DNA of 64,000 nt. It comes from Cytophaga sp. FL35 (GTDB taxonomy: Bacteria > Bacteroidota > Bacteroidia > Flavobacteriales > Flavobacteriaceae). Where the stretch lies: assembly GCF_014349235.1 (NCBI RefSeq), contig NZ_JACSOH010000017.1, positions 1 to 64,000 of the forward strand, in the 5' to 3' direction. Made by a program: the position numbers and the translations under genes. Positions 50,316 to 60,800 of this stretch are shown here, piece after piece; the stretch's first letter is position 1, and the number at the start of each line of letters is the position of its first letter. The notes under the pieces are model-generated. The model made no database searches. It saw nothing but the letters and a program-made list of their open reading frames with translations, and was not told the DNA's origin.

Positions 50316-53300
50316 CTACCTTTTCAAGGTAAAATGTCCCGTATAGACTCTATTTTGGTCATATATGAACCTAAACCAATAATCAGAGGCAGGCATAGGT
50401 TGACCCTGAAAGGTGCCATCCCAACCCGTAGTATTATGAGGCAGTTGCTGCAACAACTTCCCATATCTATCATAAATAAAAAGCTGGGCATCCACGTACA
50501 TTTCCGAACCGATTATTTTCCATTTCTCGTTCGTTCCGTCCCCGTTTGGCGTAAAGAAACGTTGATAGCCCATGGCGAACACCTCTTCCGTTAAGGTTCG
50601 GCATTCATAAATATCCCGAACGTAGACCGTATATTGACCCGGAAAGACCCTAAAGTTATTGGAACTTTGATAATTCTCCCCATCAATGGAATATTCAAAT
50701 TCTCCAATGCCATTGGCTATAAGCTCTAGATCTATCTCATCTGAAAAACCATTAAGGTCCACCTCCAATGTTACGGGTGCTCCCGAGGAGACCACTTCAA
50801 AATAAGCAGTATTCTCACAAACAATTCCGTTGGAGGTCTGGGTAACCGTAAGGGAATAATCTCCCAAATCTGTGATATTCAGGGTAGCTTGGTTTCCTAT
50901 TTCAGTTCCATTTTCATTGCGCCAGCTATAACTTTCAAAAGTTCCTCCATTTATAACTAAATCCGGACTATCAGGACAGATAACATATCGTTCTTTCAAG
51001 TTTAGTTGTGGTATTGGGTTTACCATAAGGTTAAAACTTGATACATCGAAACAACTTTCCAAATCCGTATGCTGTATGCGTACCCATATAGTTTCGTTCA
51101 GGTTTTTATTTTGGTAATCGGCCTTGGCTAATGGGGACAAATTACTTAAAGCTTCCTCCTCTGAGCTGTGATAGCTAACATCATAATATAACGGGTCTTG
51201 ACCGTTCAAAATTTCTATATCCTTTTGGGAAAGGTCAAAATAGTAGCGTCCCGTTTCATCGGTATCACAAATAATGATATCAGAAGCTACATTTGCCGTT
51301 GGGGTATCGAACACCTGTAATTGAAAGGATGATACTGAATAGCATTGGGCATTGTTCGAATTTTCCAAACGGAAATAAATGGTCTGAGGATTGCTTGTAT
51401 TTTGGTAATTCCCAGTAATTCCATTTTGTGCCGTTTCGGCATCCGTTTGCGAGGTATAAAAGGAAACATTCGTTACTGTAGTTCCACTTAGAATTTCAGT
51501 TTCCTTTTGCGACAAATTGAACAAAAAGAGTCCGTCATTATCATCGTCGCATACCTGCCAATCGGTCACCTGCGGTACTACGGGCGTATCGTAAATGTTC
51601 AGATTAAAAAATGTAGAAGCATAACAAGCCGTGTCCGAAGCATTTTCTACCCGTACATAAATGGTATTTTGATAGGAATTGCTCAAATAGGAACTAGCGT
51701 TCAAGGGATTCACTCCGCTATCCGCATCAGTTTGAGTTTCGTGAAAGGTGAGGTTCAATGTGCTCGGGTTTTGGGTTCCGATAATCTCGGTTTCGGTTTG
51801 CGTCAAATCAAACACTGCCTGACCATCATTATTGTCATCACAATACTCTAAATCAGTTGGGGTGTTGGTTACAACCTGGTCAATGACCTCCAATTGAAAG
51901 TTGCCCACTTCATAACATTCGGGATAGGTAGCATTTTCTATTCTAAAATAGATAAATTCGGTCGGATTCGTGTTCGTAAAATTGTTGGGCAAGGGATTTA
52001 CGTTGGCATCTGCATCTGCTTGTGAAGCATGGTAGCTCACGTTCACATTTGTCATGGCAGGGGCAATCAGATCATCCCAATAACTTAAATCAAAAGTAAA
52101 AAGCCCGTCACCGTCATCATCACAAACCGTACTATCCGGAACGGCCAACAAATCCGGGGTACGTTTAACCAAAATATCAAATTCAGTTGTATCGGAACAA
52201 CTGGTGTTTAAACGATTGGTTACCTTAACGTAAATGGTCGTTGTACCTAAATCAAAGATTTCGGTAGCAGTTATTGGGTTCAAGTTACCATCCCTATTTG
52301 TCGCCGTTGAAAAATACTGTACCTGAAAATCATTGGGGTCCTGTACCCCTAAAATTTCAGCCGTTTTGGTGGTGACATCAAAAGGAAAGGTATCGGCAAC
52401 ATGGCAAACCTCTTCATTGCTCGCCACATTGGCGGTTGGCTGCTCATAGATGGTGATGTCCTTAGATTCGGTTTTGGTATCGGACGCCGTGGTGACCGTA
52501 ACACTCACAGAGTAAGTCCCAGCGGCTGCATAGGTGTGCGTTGGGGTCTCCAAAGTGGAAGTGTTCCCATCTCCAAAATCCCAAGCAATACTCACAATGG
52601 GGTCCGTGGAGGTTACTTCAAATTCGGTGGCATCCCCCATACAGAAATTCCTTGCCCGTAAGCCCACCACAAAAAAGGATTGGATAAAGGGTGGTAATCC
52701 CAACCGACTTACACCACTTGCTAATGGAACGGCACTCCGTACGTAATTACAGGCCAGACCTCCTAAATTGGGATTATTGATGACACTCAAAGCGTTTTCT
52801 TCTAACTCCGTAATATAAATTTTCCCATCGATACCCAATTGGATTGCACCGTCCTGACCAGGTCTTATAGGGGCGATTTCAACGCCAGAAGCCAAAATAG
52901 CCGCTTCCGAATAGGTCGTGAGGTCAAATTGGTGAATATTGTACTCCGATGTAAAATTTTGGAAAAAATTTGAAGAGGTAATATATAGCTTGCTGCTATC
53001 CGAAGAGAATTCCACCCCATAGGAGCTATTCAAAACCGTATTAGTAGAGGCGGGAAAATATGGATTCAATTCAATAAAATCACTGACCTGTCCCGTAAGC
53101 GTATCAAAACGAAACAAATGGCGATCCATTCCTGTGGAAGTTACATAGGCCAAGAACTGCCCATCGGGCGATATTTTCATATAACCACCAACTCCCCGCG
53201 CACCCGAATGTAAAGGCAAATTTTCTCCCACAGCTGAAACTACAGGGTTTGTAATCAGCCCTGTTGGGGTTACCAAATACGCCAAAAATTGATTGTTCCC

Positions 53301-53861
53301 ATACGTATGTACCAGCACCCAAATATCCGTGCCGTTGGCATGTTCCACGGCCGTTAGTTTTTCGGCTACAGGAGTGGTCAAGGGTATGTTCTTTAGGGTA
53401 ACGTCTCCTAGGCCCCCATTCAATGTCATATCCACAACACTATATTGAAAGCCATTGGGTCCTCCCAAATCGTCAACGGTAAATACATAATACAGATCCG
53501 GGTTGCCAGGATCCGGTACCACAATGGCCGACTGCGAACTGGAGAAATCCCCTAAAAGTCCCGTGCCATTGGGCATAGGGTTGTGGGTACGGTCCCAAAC
53601 AGTTACCCCACTGGTGTAAAACAGCAAGTTCCCATTACCATCCGAAATGGTGGCACACCCCTCTTGGGTAATCATAGCCCCGTCTGTTAAGGCCACAGGT
53701 GCCCCAGAGCTAAAATCCAGCCCGGCATTTTCGCCAAAATACCAAATGGACGCCTCTAGCTGGGAGTTGGCAAAGTGTACGAGAAACAAGAGGACAAGAA
53801 AAGAAAGCGACCTTTTCAATTTTAAAGTACGCAAAACATGTATTGTTATTAATCTTACCAA
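50316..53861 (-). CDS. Large T9SS type B surface protein with tandem repeats
   Basis: The 1181-residue exported protein has a signal peptide (ending around FANSQ), an N-terminal beta-propeller-like part (about residues 35-395; YFGENAGLDFSSGAPV), and a PKD domain (about 405-470; IAWDFGDGNTST). Five approximately 90-residue repeats (about 475-945), each with a CDxDxDG-type calcium loop and Phe-aspartate pattern (DGLFLFNLSQKETEIL), follow. The C-terminal sorting domain FFTPNGDGTNEKW...YDRYGKLLQQL is of type B. It should be exported by type IX secretion and act in adhesion or gliding. The repeats are well conserved. It is upstream of and may share transcription with the pseudopilus operon. Confidence 0.9.
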   Translation of the reverse strand: MVRLITIHVLRTLKLKRSLSFLVLLFLVHFANSQLEASIWYFGENAGLDFSSGAPVALTDGAMITQEGCATISDGNGNLLFYTSGVTVWDRTHNPMPNGTGLLGDFSSSQSAIVVPDPGNPDLYYVFTVDDLGGPNGFQYSVVDMTLNGGLGDVTLKNIPLTTPVAEKLTAVEHANGTDIWVLVHTYGNNQFLAYLVTPTGLITNPVVSAVGENLPLHSGARGVGGYMKISPDGQFLAYVTSTGMDRHLFRFDTLTGQVSDFIELNPYFPASTNTVLNSSYGVEFSSDSSKLYITSSNFFQNFTSEYNIHQFDLTTYSEAAILASGVEIAPIRPGQDGAIQLGIDGKIYITELEENALSVINNPNLGGLACNYVRSAVPLASGVSRLGLPPFIQSFFVVGLRARNFCMGDATEFEVTSTDPIVSIAWDFGDGNTSTLETPTHTYAAAGTYSVSVTVTTASDTKTESKDITIYEQPTANVASNEEVCHVADTFPFDVTTKTAEILGVQDPNDFQVQYFSTATNRDGNLNPITATEIFDLGTTTIYVKVTNRLNTSCSDTTEFDILVKRTPDLLAVPDSTVCDDDGDGLFTFDLSYWDDLIAPAMTNVNVSYHASQADADANVNPLPNNFTNTNPTEFIYFRIENATYPECYEVGNFQLEVIDQVVTNTPTDLEYCDDNNDGQAVFDLTQTETEIIGTQNPSTLNLTFHETQTDADSGVNPLNASSYLSNSYQNTIYVRVENASDTACYASTFFNLNIYDTPVVPQVTDWQVCDDDNDGLFLFNLSQKETEILSGTTVTNVSFYTSQTDAETAQNGITGNYQNTSNPQTIYFRLENSNNAQCYSVSSFQLQVFDTPTANVASDIIICDTDETGRYYFDLSQKDIEILNGQDPLYYDVSYHSSEEEALSNLSPLAKADYQNKNLNETIWVRIQHTDLESCFDVSSFNLMVNPIPQLNLKERYVICPDSPDLVINGGTFESYSWRNENGTEIGNQATLNITDLGDYSLTVTQTSNGIVCENTAYFEVVSSGAPVTLEVDLNGFSDEIDLELIANGIGEFEYSIDGENYQSSNNFRVFPGQYTVYVRDIYECRTLTEEVFAMGYQRFFTPNGDGTNEKWKIIGSEMYVDAQLFIYDRYGKLLQQLPHNTTGWDGTFQGQPMPASDYWFRFIYDQNRVYTGHFTLKR

Positions 53862-54074
53862 GTCAAGATACGGGTTGAGTAAGATAAATACTATAAACTA
53901 TGCCTGTTTTAGATAAACGGAATAGGATTTCGGAAGAAACCCTTCAAATCATAAATTATCCAGATTTATAAACCCATAAGTCTTTAGAAAACTCCATACA
54001 ATGTTCCAATATTTATATGAAAACAATTGAAACTTCTGGGTGACAAATTTTAAGTTTCCATTAATCATTACCTA
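53862..54074. other. Intergenic stretch, no feature recognised
   Basis: AT-rich sequence upstream of the T9SS type B gene; it must hold that gene's promoter, but no convincing TTTG/TANNTTTG pair was identified. No repeats or RNA structures were seen. Confidence 0.4.
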
Positions 54075-54270
54075 CCTAAATTTGAAGGCTACAATGCCAA
54101 CTATTACTTAAAAAGATTTCTCTTGAGGATAAATACGGTTCCATGCGCATCAAGATTGCACAGCAACTCGAAGAAGAGGACAAAAGGCCATGTTCCGTAG
54201 TATCAACTCCATGCTGACCAAATCCAAGTTCAATGACTTCTTTAACAAAAATGGAACGGCGCTATTGAGC
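54075..54270 (+). pseudogene. Decayed small ORF (regulator-like helical protein)
   Basis: Three overlapping frames together read PKFEGYNANYYLK, then KISLEDKYGSMRIKIAQQL, then KAMFRSINSMLTKSKFNDFF. Each shift is explained by one missing A in a run of A residues (around 54110 and 54182). The composite is helical and resembles the C-terminal part of small XRE-type regulators, but this is uncertain. No start is left. Either it is a true pseudogene or the homopolymers carry sequencing errors. Confidence 0.45.
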
Positions 54271-54304
54271 AAAAAAAAAGCCACGACATTGCTGCCGTGG
54301 CTTT
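54271..54304 (-). terminator. Terminator after the SUKH-like immunity gene
   Basis: On the minus strand AAAGCCACG pairs with CGTGGCTTT around a 10-base loop, followed by nine T residues. It lies 20 bases after the stop codon at 54324. Confidence 0.85.
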
Positions 54305-54323
54305 CAACTAAAATTATAATCTG

Positions 54324-54869
54324 CTATTCACCTGAATAACCCAGTATAGTAAGGTAAAAATTCAGATACCGTTCATCACCAGCAATTCCAGCAATTTCCA
54401 TTGATTTCTCCTTTATAGCTTGTTGGTTTTCTGATAAACCTTCATCAAAAAACATTTCCTTATTGATTTTAGCAACTTCAAGTATCGCGTATAAAAATGT
54501 TTCGGAGTCTTTTGAACACCTGCTAATCACATAGTCTGGGTTTTCCCAATCTAAAATGACTATTTCATCGGTTATCTTATCGATAGCGAGCATGTCTGCG
54601 TCATAAGAACCCACAATTATGTTCTTTTCGGTTTCAAAGACGTCATCGGCACTATTTAGATTAATCATGCCTATATCAAAATTACTAACATCATGATTGT
54701 TAATCAGATTCAATATAGGATCAATATGGGCTATCTCATTTTTTATTCTTTTTAAATTGTAACTATTCAAGTAATGTTTTATGAACTCGTCGTCAACCCC
54801 AAGCCGAGAAAGTGATTCTTTACTTGGGGCGAGTGATTTTAACTTATCTGCAAATTCTATACTTGTCAT
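54324..54869 (-). CDS. SUKH-like (SMI1/KNR4) putative immunity protein
   Basis: The 181-residue cytoplasmic protein has a SUKH-type layout: an early LGVDDEFIKHYLNSYN helix, then IIVGSYDADMLAIDKITDEIVILDW followed by a helix with SRCSKDSETFLYAILEVA. These match the typical SUKH core (beta strands with a final helix). SUKH proteins neutralise many nuclease toxins, and this gene lies 9 bases downstream of an RHS toxin gene with a nuclease-like C-terminus. It likely protects the producing cell from that toxin. Confidence 0.7.
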   Translation of the reverse strand: MTSIEFADKLKSLAPSKESLSRLGVDDEFIKHYLNSYNLKRIKNEIAHIDPILNLINNHDVSNFDIGMINLNSADDVFETEKNIIVGSYDADMLAIDKITDEIVILDWENPDYVISRCSKDSETFLYAILEVAKINKEMFFDEGLSENQQAIKEKSMEIAGIAGDERYLNFYLTILGYSGE

Positions 54870-54878
54870 ACACTAAAA

Positions 54879-57800
54879 TTAATGCATTTCTGCTTGGAGT
54901 TTTCTAAAAACATCTTGGGCTTGTCTACCCTTATATTGTTTGACTGTTGCCTGGTCATATTGCCCTACTCCCTCATATTCTCCTGTTTCTTCATTATATC
55001 TATAATCCCTATACAATGTGACTTTGGCAGTTACACTCTCTATTTCTCCATCCTCGTTCTTCTGGAACTCTCTGTCGCTGATGGAATAAAAACCACCATC
55101 CCTATTTTTATAAATCTTGCCTTCTTCTATATTTCCTGAACTTTGAGCAAACAAATTACCCAATGATTCTGGATTGTCACTGAATAAATCAAAAACGGCT
55201 AACCCAAGTACTATCCCATTCATAAACTTCATAGTACCTCTAAAAAAGCCTCTAGCTTTGGATCCAGTTCTTGGATGCAACTTCGCATTTAATTGCCTGT
55301 GCGCTTCTTCTGGTATGCCTACCGCAAAACGACCTTGATCAATATGATGGTGTACCAACTTCCCTTTATAACCAGCATGGCTCGGATTGAACTCTACCCA
55401 TTTTGGATCAATCACTGGTGACTGTCCCGCCTTAATCAATGCCTTATTTTTTGCACTAAACATCTGAGGGTTATTTTCAGCCATTTGACTCCAGAACCAT
55501 CTATTGTTTCTTGGAAAACCTTTTGCATTGGTCGGCGAACTTTTTGGGGCATTGGTCATATCGACTTTGGGACCAGACATTAATTTCTTGATAGGGTCTG
55601 TACCACCAAACACAGCTAAAGTAGGGAAGTTACCATCTTTATCCTCAAACATTACAGGGCTGTTGAAAGAGTATGAGTAAGGAGTATATTGCTTCATCAA
55701 TTCAGTTGCAATATCCACGGTCATAAACCTTGCTATGGCAGGATCGTACATTCTCATTCCATAATCGTACCAATCAAGTCCAAGTTCTTGATTCAATTCC
55801 TTACCATTAAATTTCCATTGCTTTGCAACAGAGTTTCCTAACGAAGATACATTACCATTGTAACCTTGATGCTTCATGCCGAAGGGGTAGTAATTGTTCT
55901 CCTCAATAATCTCATTGACGGAATCGATACTGCCATCACTGTTACTATCAGTATAACTCAATCTCACATTACCTAAGTGGTCGACGTAATTGTAGACGTA
56001 ATTAAAGTTGCCGTTGTCTACATCCACATATCCTTCGGGATGTCCAAAGAACTGCAAACTTCCATTTTCATAGACTTTGCCACTTGCGTATTCCGTTTCT
56101 GTTATACCTGCGCTGTTTTGGGCGATTTCCTTCAGCTTAACACCGTCCGCATCATATATATAAGTAACAGTACCCGCATTGCTCCCCGTCACAGTTACAT
56201 TGGTCGGTAAGTTCAGGTGGTTATAATCTATGTCCGTAATCCCCTTATTGAGGTCCGACGTCATGTTGCCGTTTTGGTCATAATAAAAATCAATTCCATT
56301 ATCCGGGGTCATATTTTCAGCATCGTCCCTAAACCCAAACTGGTCGATCGCTGCACCATCGACGACCTTTGACAGTTTGTTGCCGTTTGGTTGGTACGTA
56401 TAGGTCAGGTCGTCCATCGTTCCGAAGCCCGTGTTGTTTTCGAGCGAAGGGCTTGCCACGGTCCATCCCTCACGTTTGAGCGTTTGAATGTTACCGTTCT
56501 TATCGTATGTGATGCCGCTTACATTATACTTGCCCGTATTGTCCGTTGCTGCCGTTATCCTGTTCAAGGGGTCGTATCCATAGGCGTAGTATTTCAAAGA
56601 ACTGTCATCGATATTGGCCGTACGCCACAGCGTTTCGGAGATGTTGCCGTTATATAGCGGTGCCCCTCCATGCTGCGGGTCGTTGTAACCGATACCAAAT
56701 TTAAACAATTTATCCGTACCGGCATCCGCCACATCGTTGATGCCCGTGAGCCACCCCCTAATGTTGTAACGGTAAGAAATCTCTTGGAGACCAGATATTG
56801 CGTCATAACTTAAACCATAAGATCCACCCACTTTTTTTGTTTTTAATTTGCCTAATTCATCATAGTTATTATAAGCAATCAGTTCTTGTAAACTACTGCT
56901 TACAATGCGCAGAACTGTAACATTATTGATTCCGGGTTTTATAATCGCATTTTTAACCGTGATACTTTTACTCGCCTCTTGGTCTTGAGTTAAATCACCT
57001 TGACCATCCCACCCTATATTTTCGGGAATGCTCGCGTTTTCAGGGCAGCTATCTCCTAATATAGCATCCCCAACACACTGACTCTGAGATAATAATCGCC
57101 CTAAACGGTCGTATTTGAAGTTGTCTATGGTAACAATATCGTTACCAGAGCGGCTGTGGGTCGTTTTTACTTTCACTGGTTTGCCCGTAAAATCCAACTC
57201 GGTCTCAACGATGTCTACAGTTTCCAGATACTCATTTTCACTATATGTATAAATAGATCGTGCTTTTTCATCGTAGCCTACTACCAAGATAATCCAATCA
57301 GATGTATCAAGCACTTTTACCTTACTACCGGTTGCCAAAGACTTCGTCTTGATTTTATCTAAGTTATTAAAGTTCATCAGATTTTTGGCAAAAACGGAAT
57401 TTGGTAAATTTAAACCGGATTCACTTTCCAAATAGTCATAATCATCATAGTAATTGACGGTATATAATTCTATTATGTTTATTGGTTTTGCAGTATTGGT
57501 GTAATATAAGTCTATACCATCAATTGGAATAGGCACCTCCAAAGGAGATTCATACTGGTCGGGTATGTTGGAACCACTACCCTCAACAATCCCTACCATA
57601 TCACTACGATCATTATTATTTTCGATTATTCCGGTATATATCACTCGCCCAAATGCATCATACTTGGTAAATAGCCATTGGTCAACATTAATACTTGAAT
57701 TGCTTTCAGTTCTCATGTTGGCGTCTTGAGTCATTACGGGCAGATCCAATAAATTGTAAACTATATATTCCCAGCCTTTACCTGGTATTCTCTTTTCTAC

Positions 57801-60800
57801 CAATCGATTTCTATGATCGTACACATATTGATAGCCTAAGTCGTTCATCATAGCGTTCAAATTGACCAACGACTCTTCGGTCGCATCCATTTTAGGCGGA
57901 AGAACGTAGGTTAAGTTACCATAATCATCGTACACATAATAGGTGTCATGAGGGGCTTGGGCCATAGCGGCTTCTCCGGGGTCAAAAGTGTCGCCATCAT
58001 TATTCTTGTCTATCGCGGGAATATCGGCATAGGTTCGTTTTAGGACCACCCTCCCTTGCTTATCGGTGAATTCTTCGGTGGTGTGCAATTTACCGGAAGA
58101 CGTGGTATGATTTTCGTCTCTTGTTATATTCTTGTAAAGTTCTCCCTGAGCATAGAAATCATTTTCTTCCAACAATGGTTTTTCAGTATCTGAATTACCT
58201 GATCCATCATCTTGAAATCCAACAGTGAACAACCTTACATTATCATTTAGAGGGTCTCCTAAATTATTGGGGTTTTGATGATTTGCAAAATAACCCAATT
58301 CTATACTATGGTCATAGCCATTTTCGTTGAGTTTCCAATCCTCACCGGGTGCTGCCTGTTTTAAAACTCTATTCAGGGGCGAAGGTTCAAAGAGTTTTCT
58401 AGAGTACGGATTGGCATCTTCCAAAGTAAGGTTTGTAAAATCCTCCGAATAATCAGGGTGATTCTTATAATATTGCCTGGTTTGGGCCTTTAAGTCTTGA
58501 GTTCGAAAACTACCCAAGTCGCCATTAGAATCTGGTACTGGTAGCCATTCTTCATGCTGCCTACCAAAATCATCGTAACCTATGTGGGTTATCAGATCAT
58601 TCCACTCCCCACTATTATCCATTGATTGGTCTATTCCTATCTGTTGTAAAGGGCGACCTAGACCATCGAAATAGGTGATGTTTTGAATAACGCCTGCAGA
58701 CTCCGTAAAAAAATCAAAGGTTTCTTGGTCAATATTCTCTTGATCCAACATTTCTTGTGCACTTTTTTGAAAGGTACGGGTGTAGATGTAGTTATTTCCA
58801 GAAAATGAAATTGTACCACAGTCGTTTGAAGGTGCTTGGTCAACAATAGCAATTACGGCCTCAGATTCACACCCGTCACTGCTTTTGACCTTGATTGAAT
58901 AATTGCCCTGGTCAAATCCAGATTTTGAGTTTGTACCTACAGGCTCATAAGATGCACCATTATTGAAACTGACCTGATTACCTGAATCAAGATTCGTTAT
59001 TGTAATCGTTGCCAATTCCGTCGAACATGATGACTGCTTCACTACAACAATTGGAATTTCGGGTACTGACTTTATATCGATGTATATCTGGGCCAGTTTG
59101 GTACTCCAGTTGTCACCTTTCTTTGCCCTAATGTAATACGTGCCGCTTTGATTGACCGTTTTGGGTCCATCAAAAATTTCATTATCACTTTGTCCCGTAG
59201 CGTATTGACCTTGCCAATATATGGTTTCGTCAGACTCTTTTCCTGGAGGTAGCAAAGTCTTTTGACTACAATCATTGGGGTCGATTATCGGAGGATTCGG
59301 ATTTCCGGGGTAATCGGGACCGTGCTCCCTTAAGACGGTAATAGTAAAGATATGGCCCCCATCTTGGCGTACTTGAATAATATCTTCCATATCACCAAGT
59401 GTATTCGCCTCCGATATAAAATTTATAGTTGCGTTATCTTGTTGTACAGTATATGAAGAAATCCAACTTGGCACTTGTGTAACTTGCAAGGCACATTCAG
59501 TATTGCCAATTATACTCCAGTTTACATTTTGTGACCCTGACCCAAAATAAAGTGTATTGGAGGTAGAAGGGTCTATACTGCACTCGGCTCCGCCGCAAGG
59601 AATGTTAACGGAGTCAATTGTTATCGAACTCGTCGATGAAGTGCAGTTGGAATTAAGCCTCCTACTTGAAACAGTGTAAGTGCCTGGAGGCGCCGTTACC
59701 TTCCATCGTTTATTCTCTTCAGCCTCATCACTATCATAATAAGGTTCTGAAACTCCATCGGAGGGATAGATAAGGTATTCATTGCCAGAACTATAATTTT
59801 GTATTGAAAAAGTTCCTTTTGCCGTGGAGCATACCGGTGTTGTAGAAGCTAGCAAATTTGGAGGTGGAGGTGCGAAAGGCCCACTTAAATTTCTTAGATC
59901 AACTTGAACCGAATTGCTAGTACAACTACTTCCCTTGGTGATTGATGTAACATAGTAAACCCCTTCAGGTAGGTTGAACGAGGGGCCGCCAGTGTAAATA
60001 TCCCCTGTAGAGGATGTCACCACATAATCGTTAAGGGCACCATTATAGTTTTCAATAAAAAAACTACCGTTTGGGTTTGAACATGTCGCAGGCTCCGGCC
60101 CGGGCTCTTGCCGAATTTCGGGAAGTTCGGGAACCGCATAAACGGTAACGGTCACCGGCACGCGGTCATTATCCTCGCATTGCGTATCATTATTATAGGA
60201 AGCTGCATAATAAGTAGTAGTTCCAACAGGCTGGGATGTAGTAGTATAGTTTAGCCCAGTATGTTTAAGCGCACCCCCACTAGAAGCATTGTACCATTTA
60301 ATAGTATTTCCCCCATCGCCGGGGGTAGCCGAAAGAGTGAATACATTCGGTCCACACTTCGGAGGTGGATCAGCTGCAACAGCCAAAGATGGTGTTGGAT
60401 TAATTTTCGCCTGAACAGATTTACGATTACCCGAAAAACAACCTGTATCACTATCATAACTCTCGACATAATAGGTTGTTGTAGTTGATAAATAAGGAGT
60501 GGTATAACTCCTCGTATCAGAACTGACCCCTTCGGTAAGTTCATTTCCACCGCTGGAAACCGCATACCATCTAATTCTATCTGAATTGTTGCCTGGAATT
60601 GCACTAATTTGTACAACACCTGGTCCACAACGCTTGCCTTGGCTTGTAGATGGGGAAAGAACTTGCCCATGTACTTGAACATCTATACTGTTCGAAACCT
60701 GAGTTTGGTTTCCACAGGTCACTCTACGTTGATAAGAAATATTGTTTGTATGTGTACCTTGAGGGGTATACCCGACCCCATTGGCCCCATCAATTGGTTG

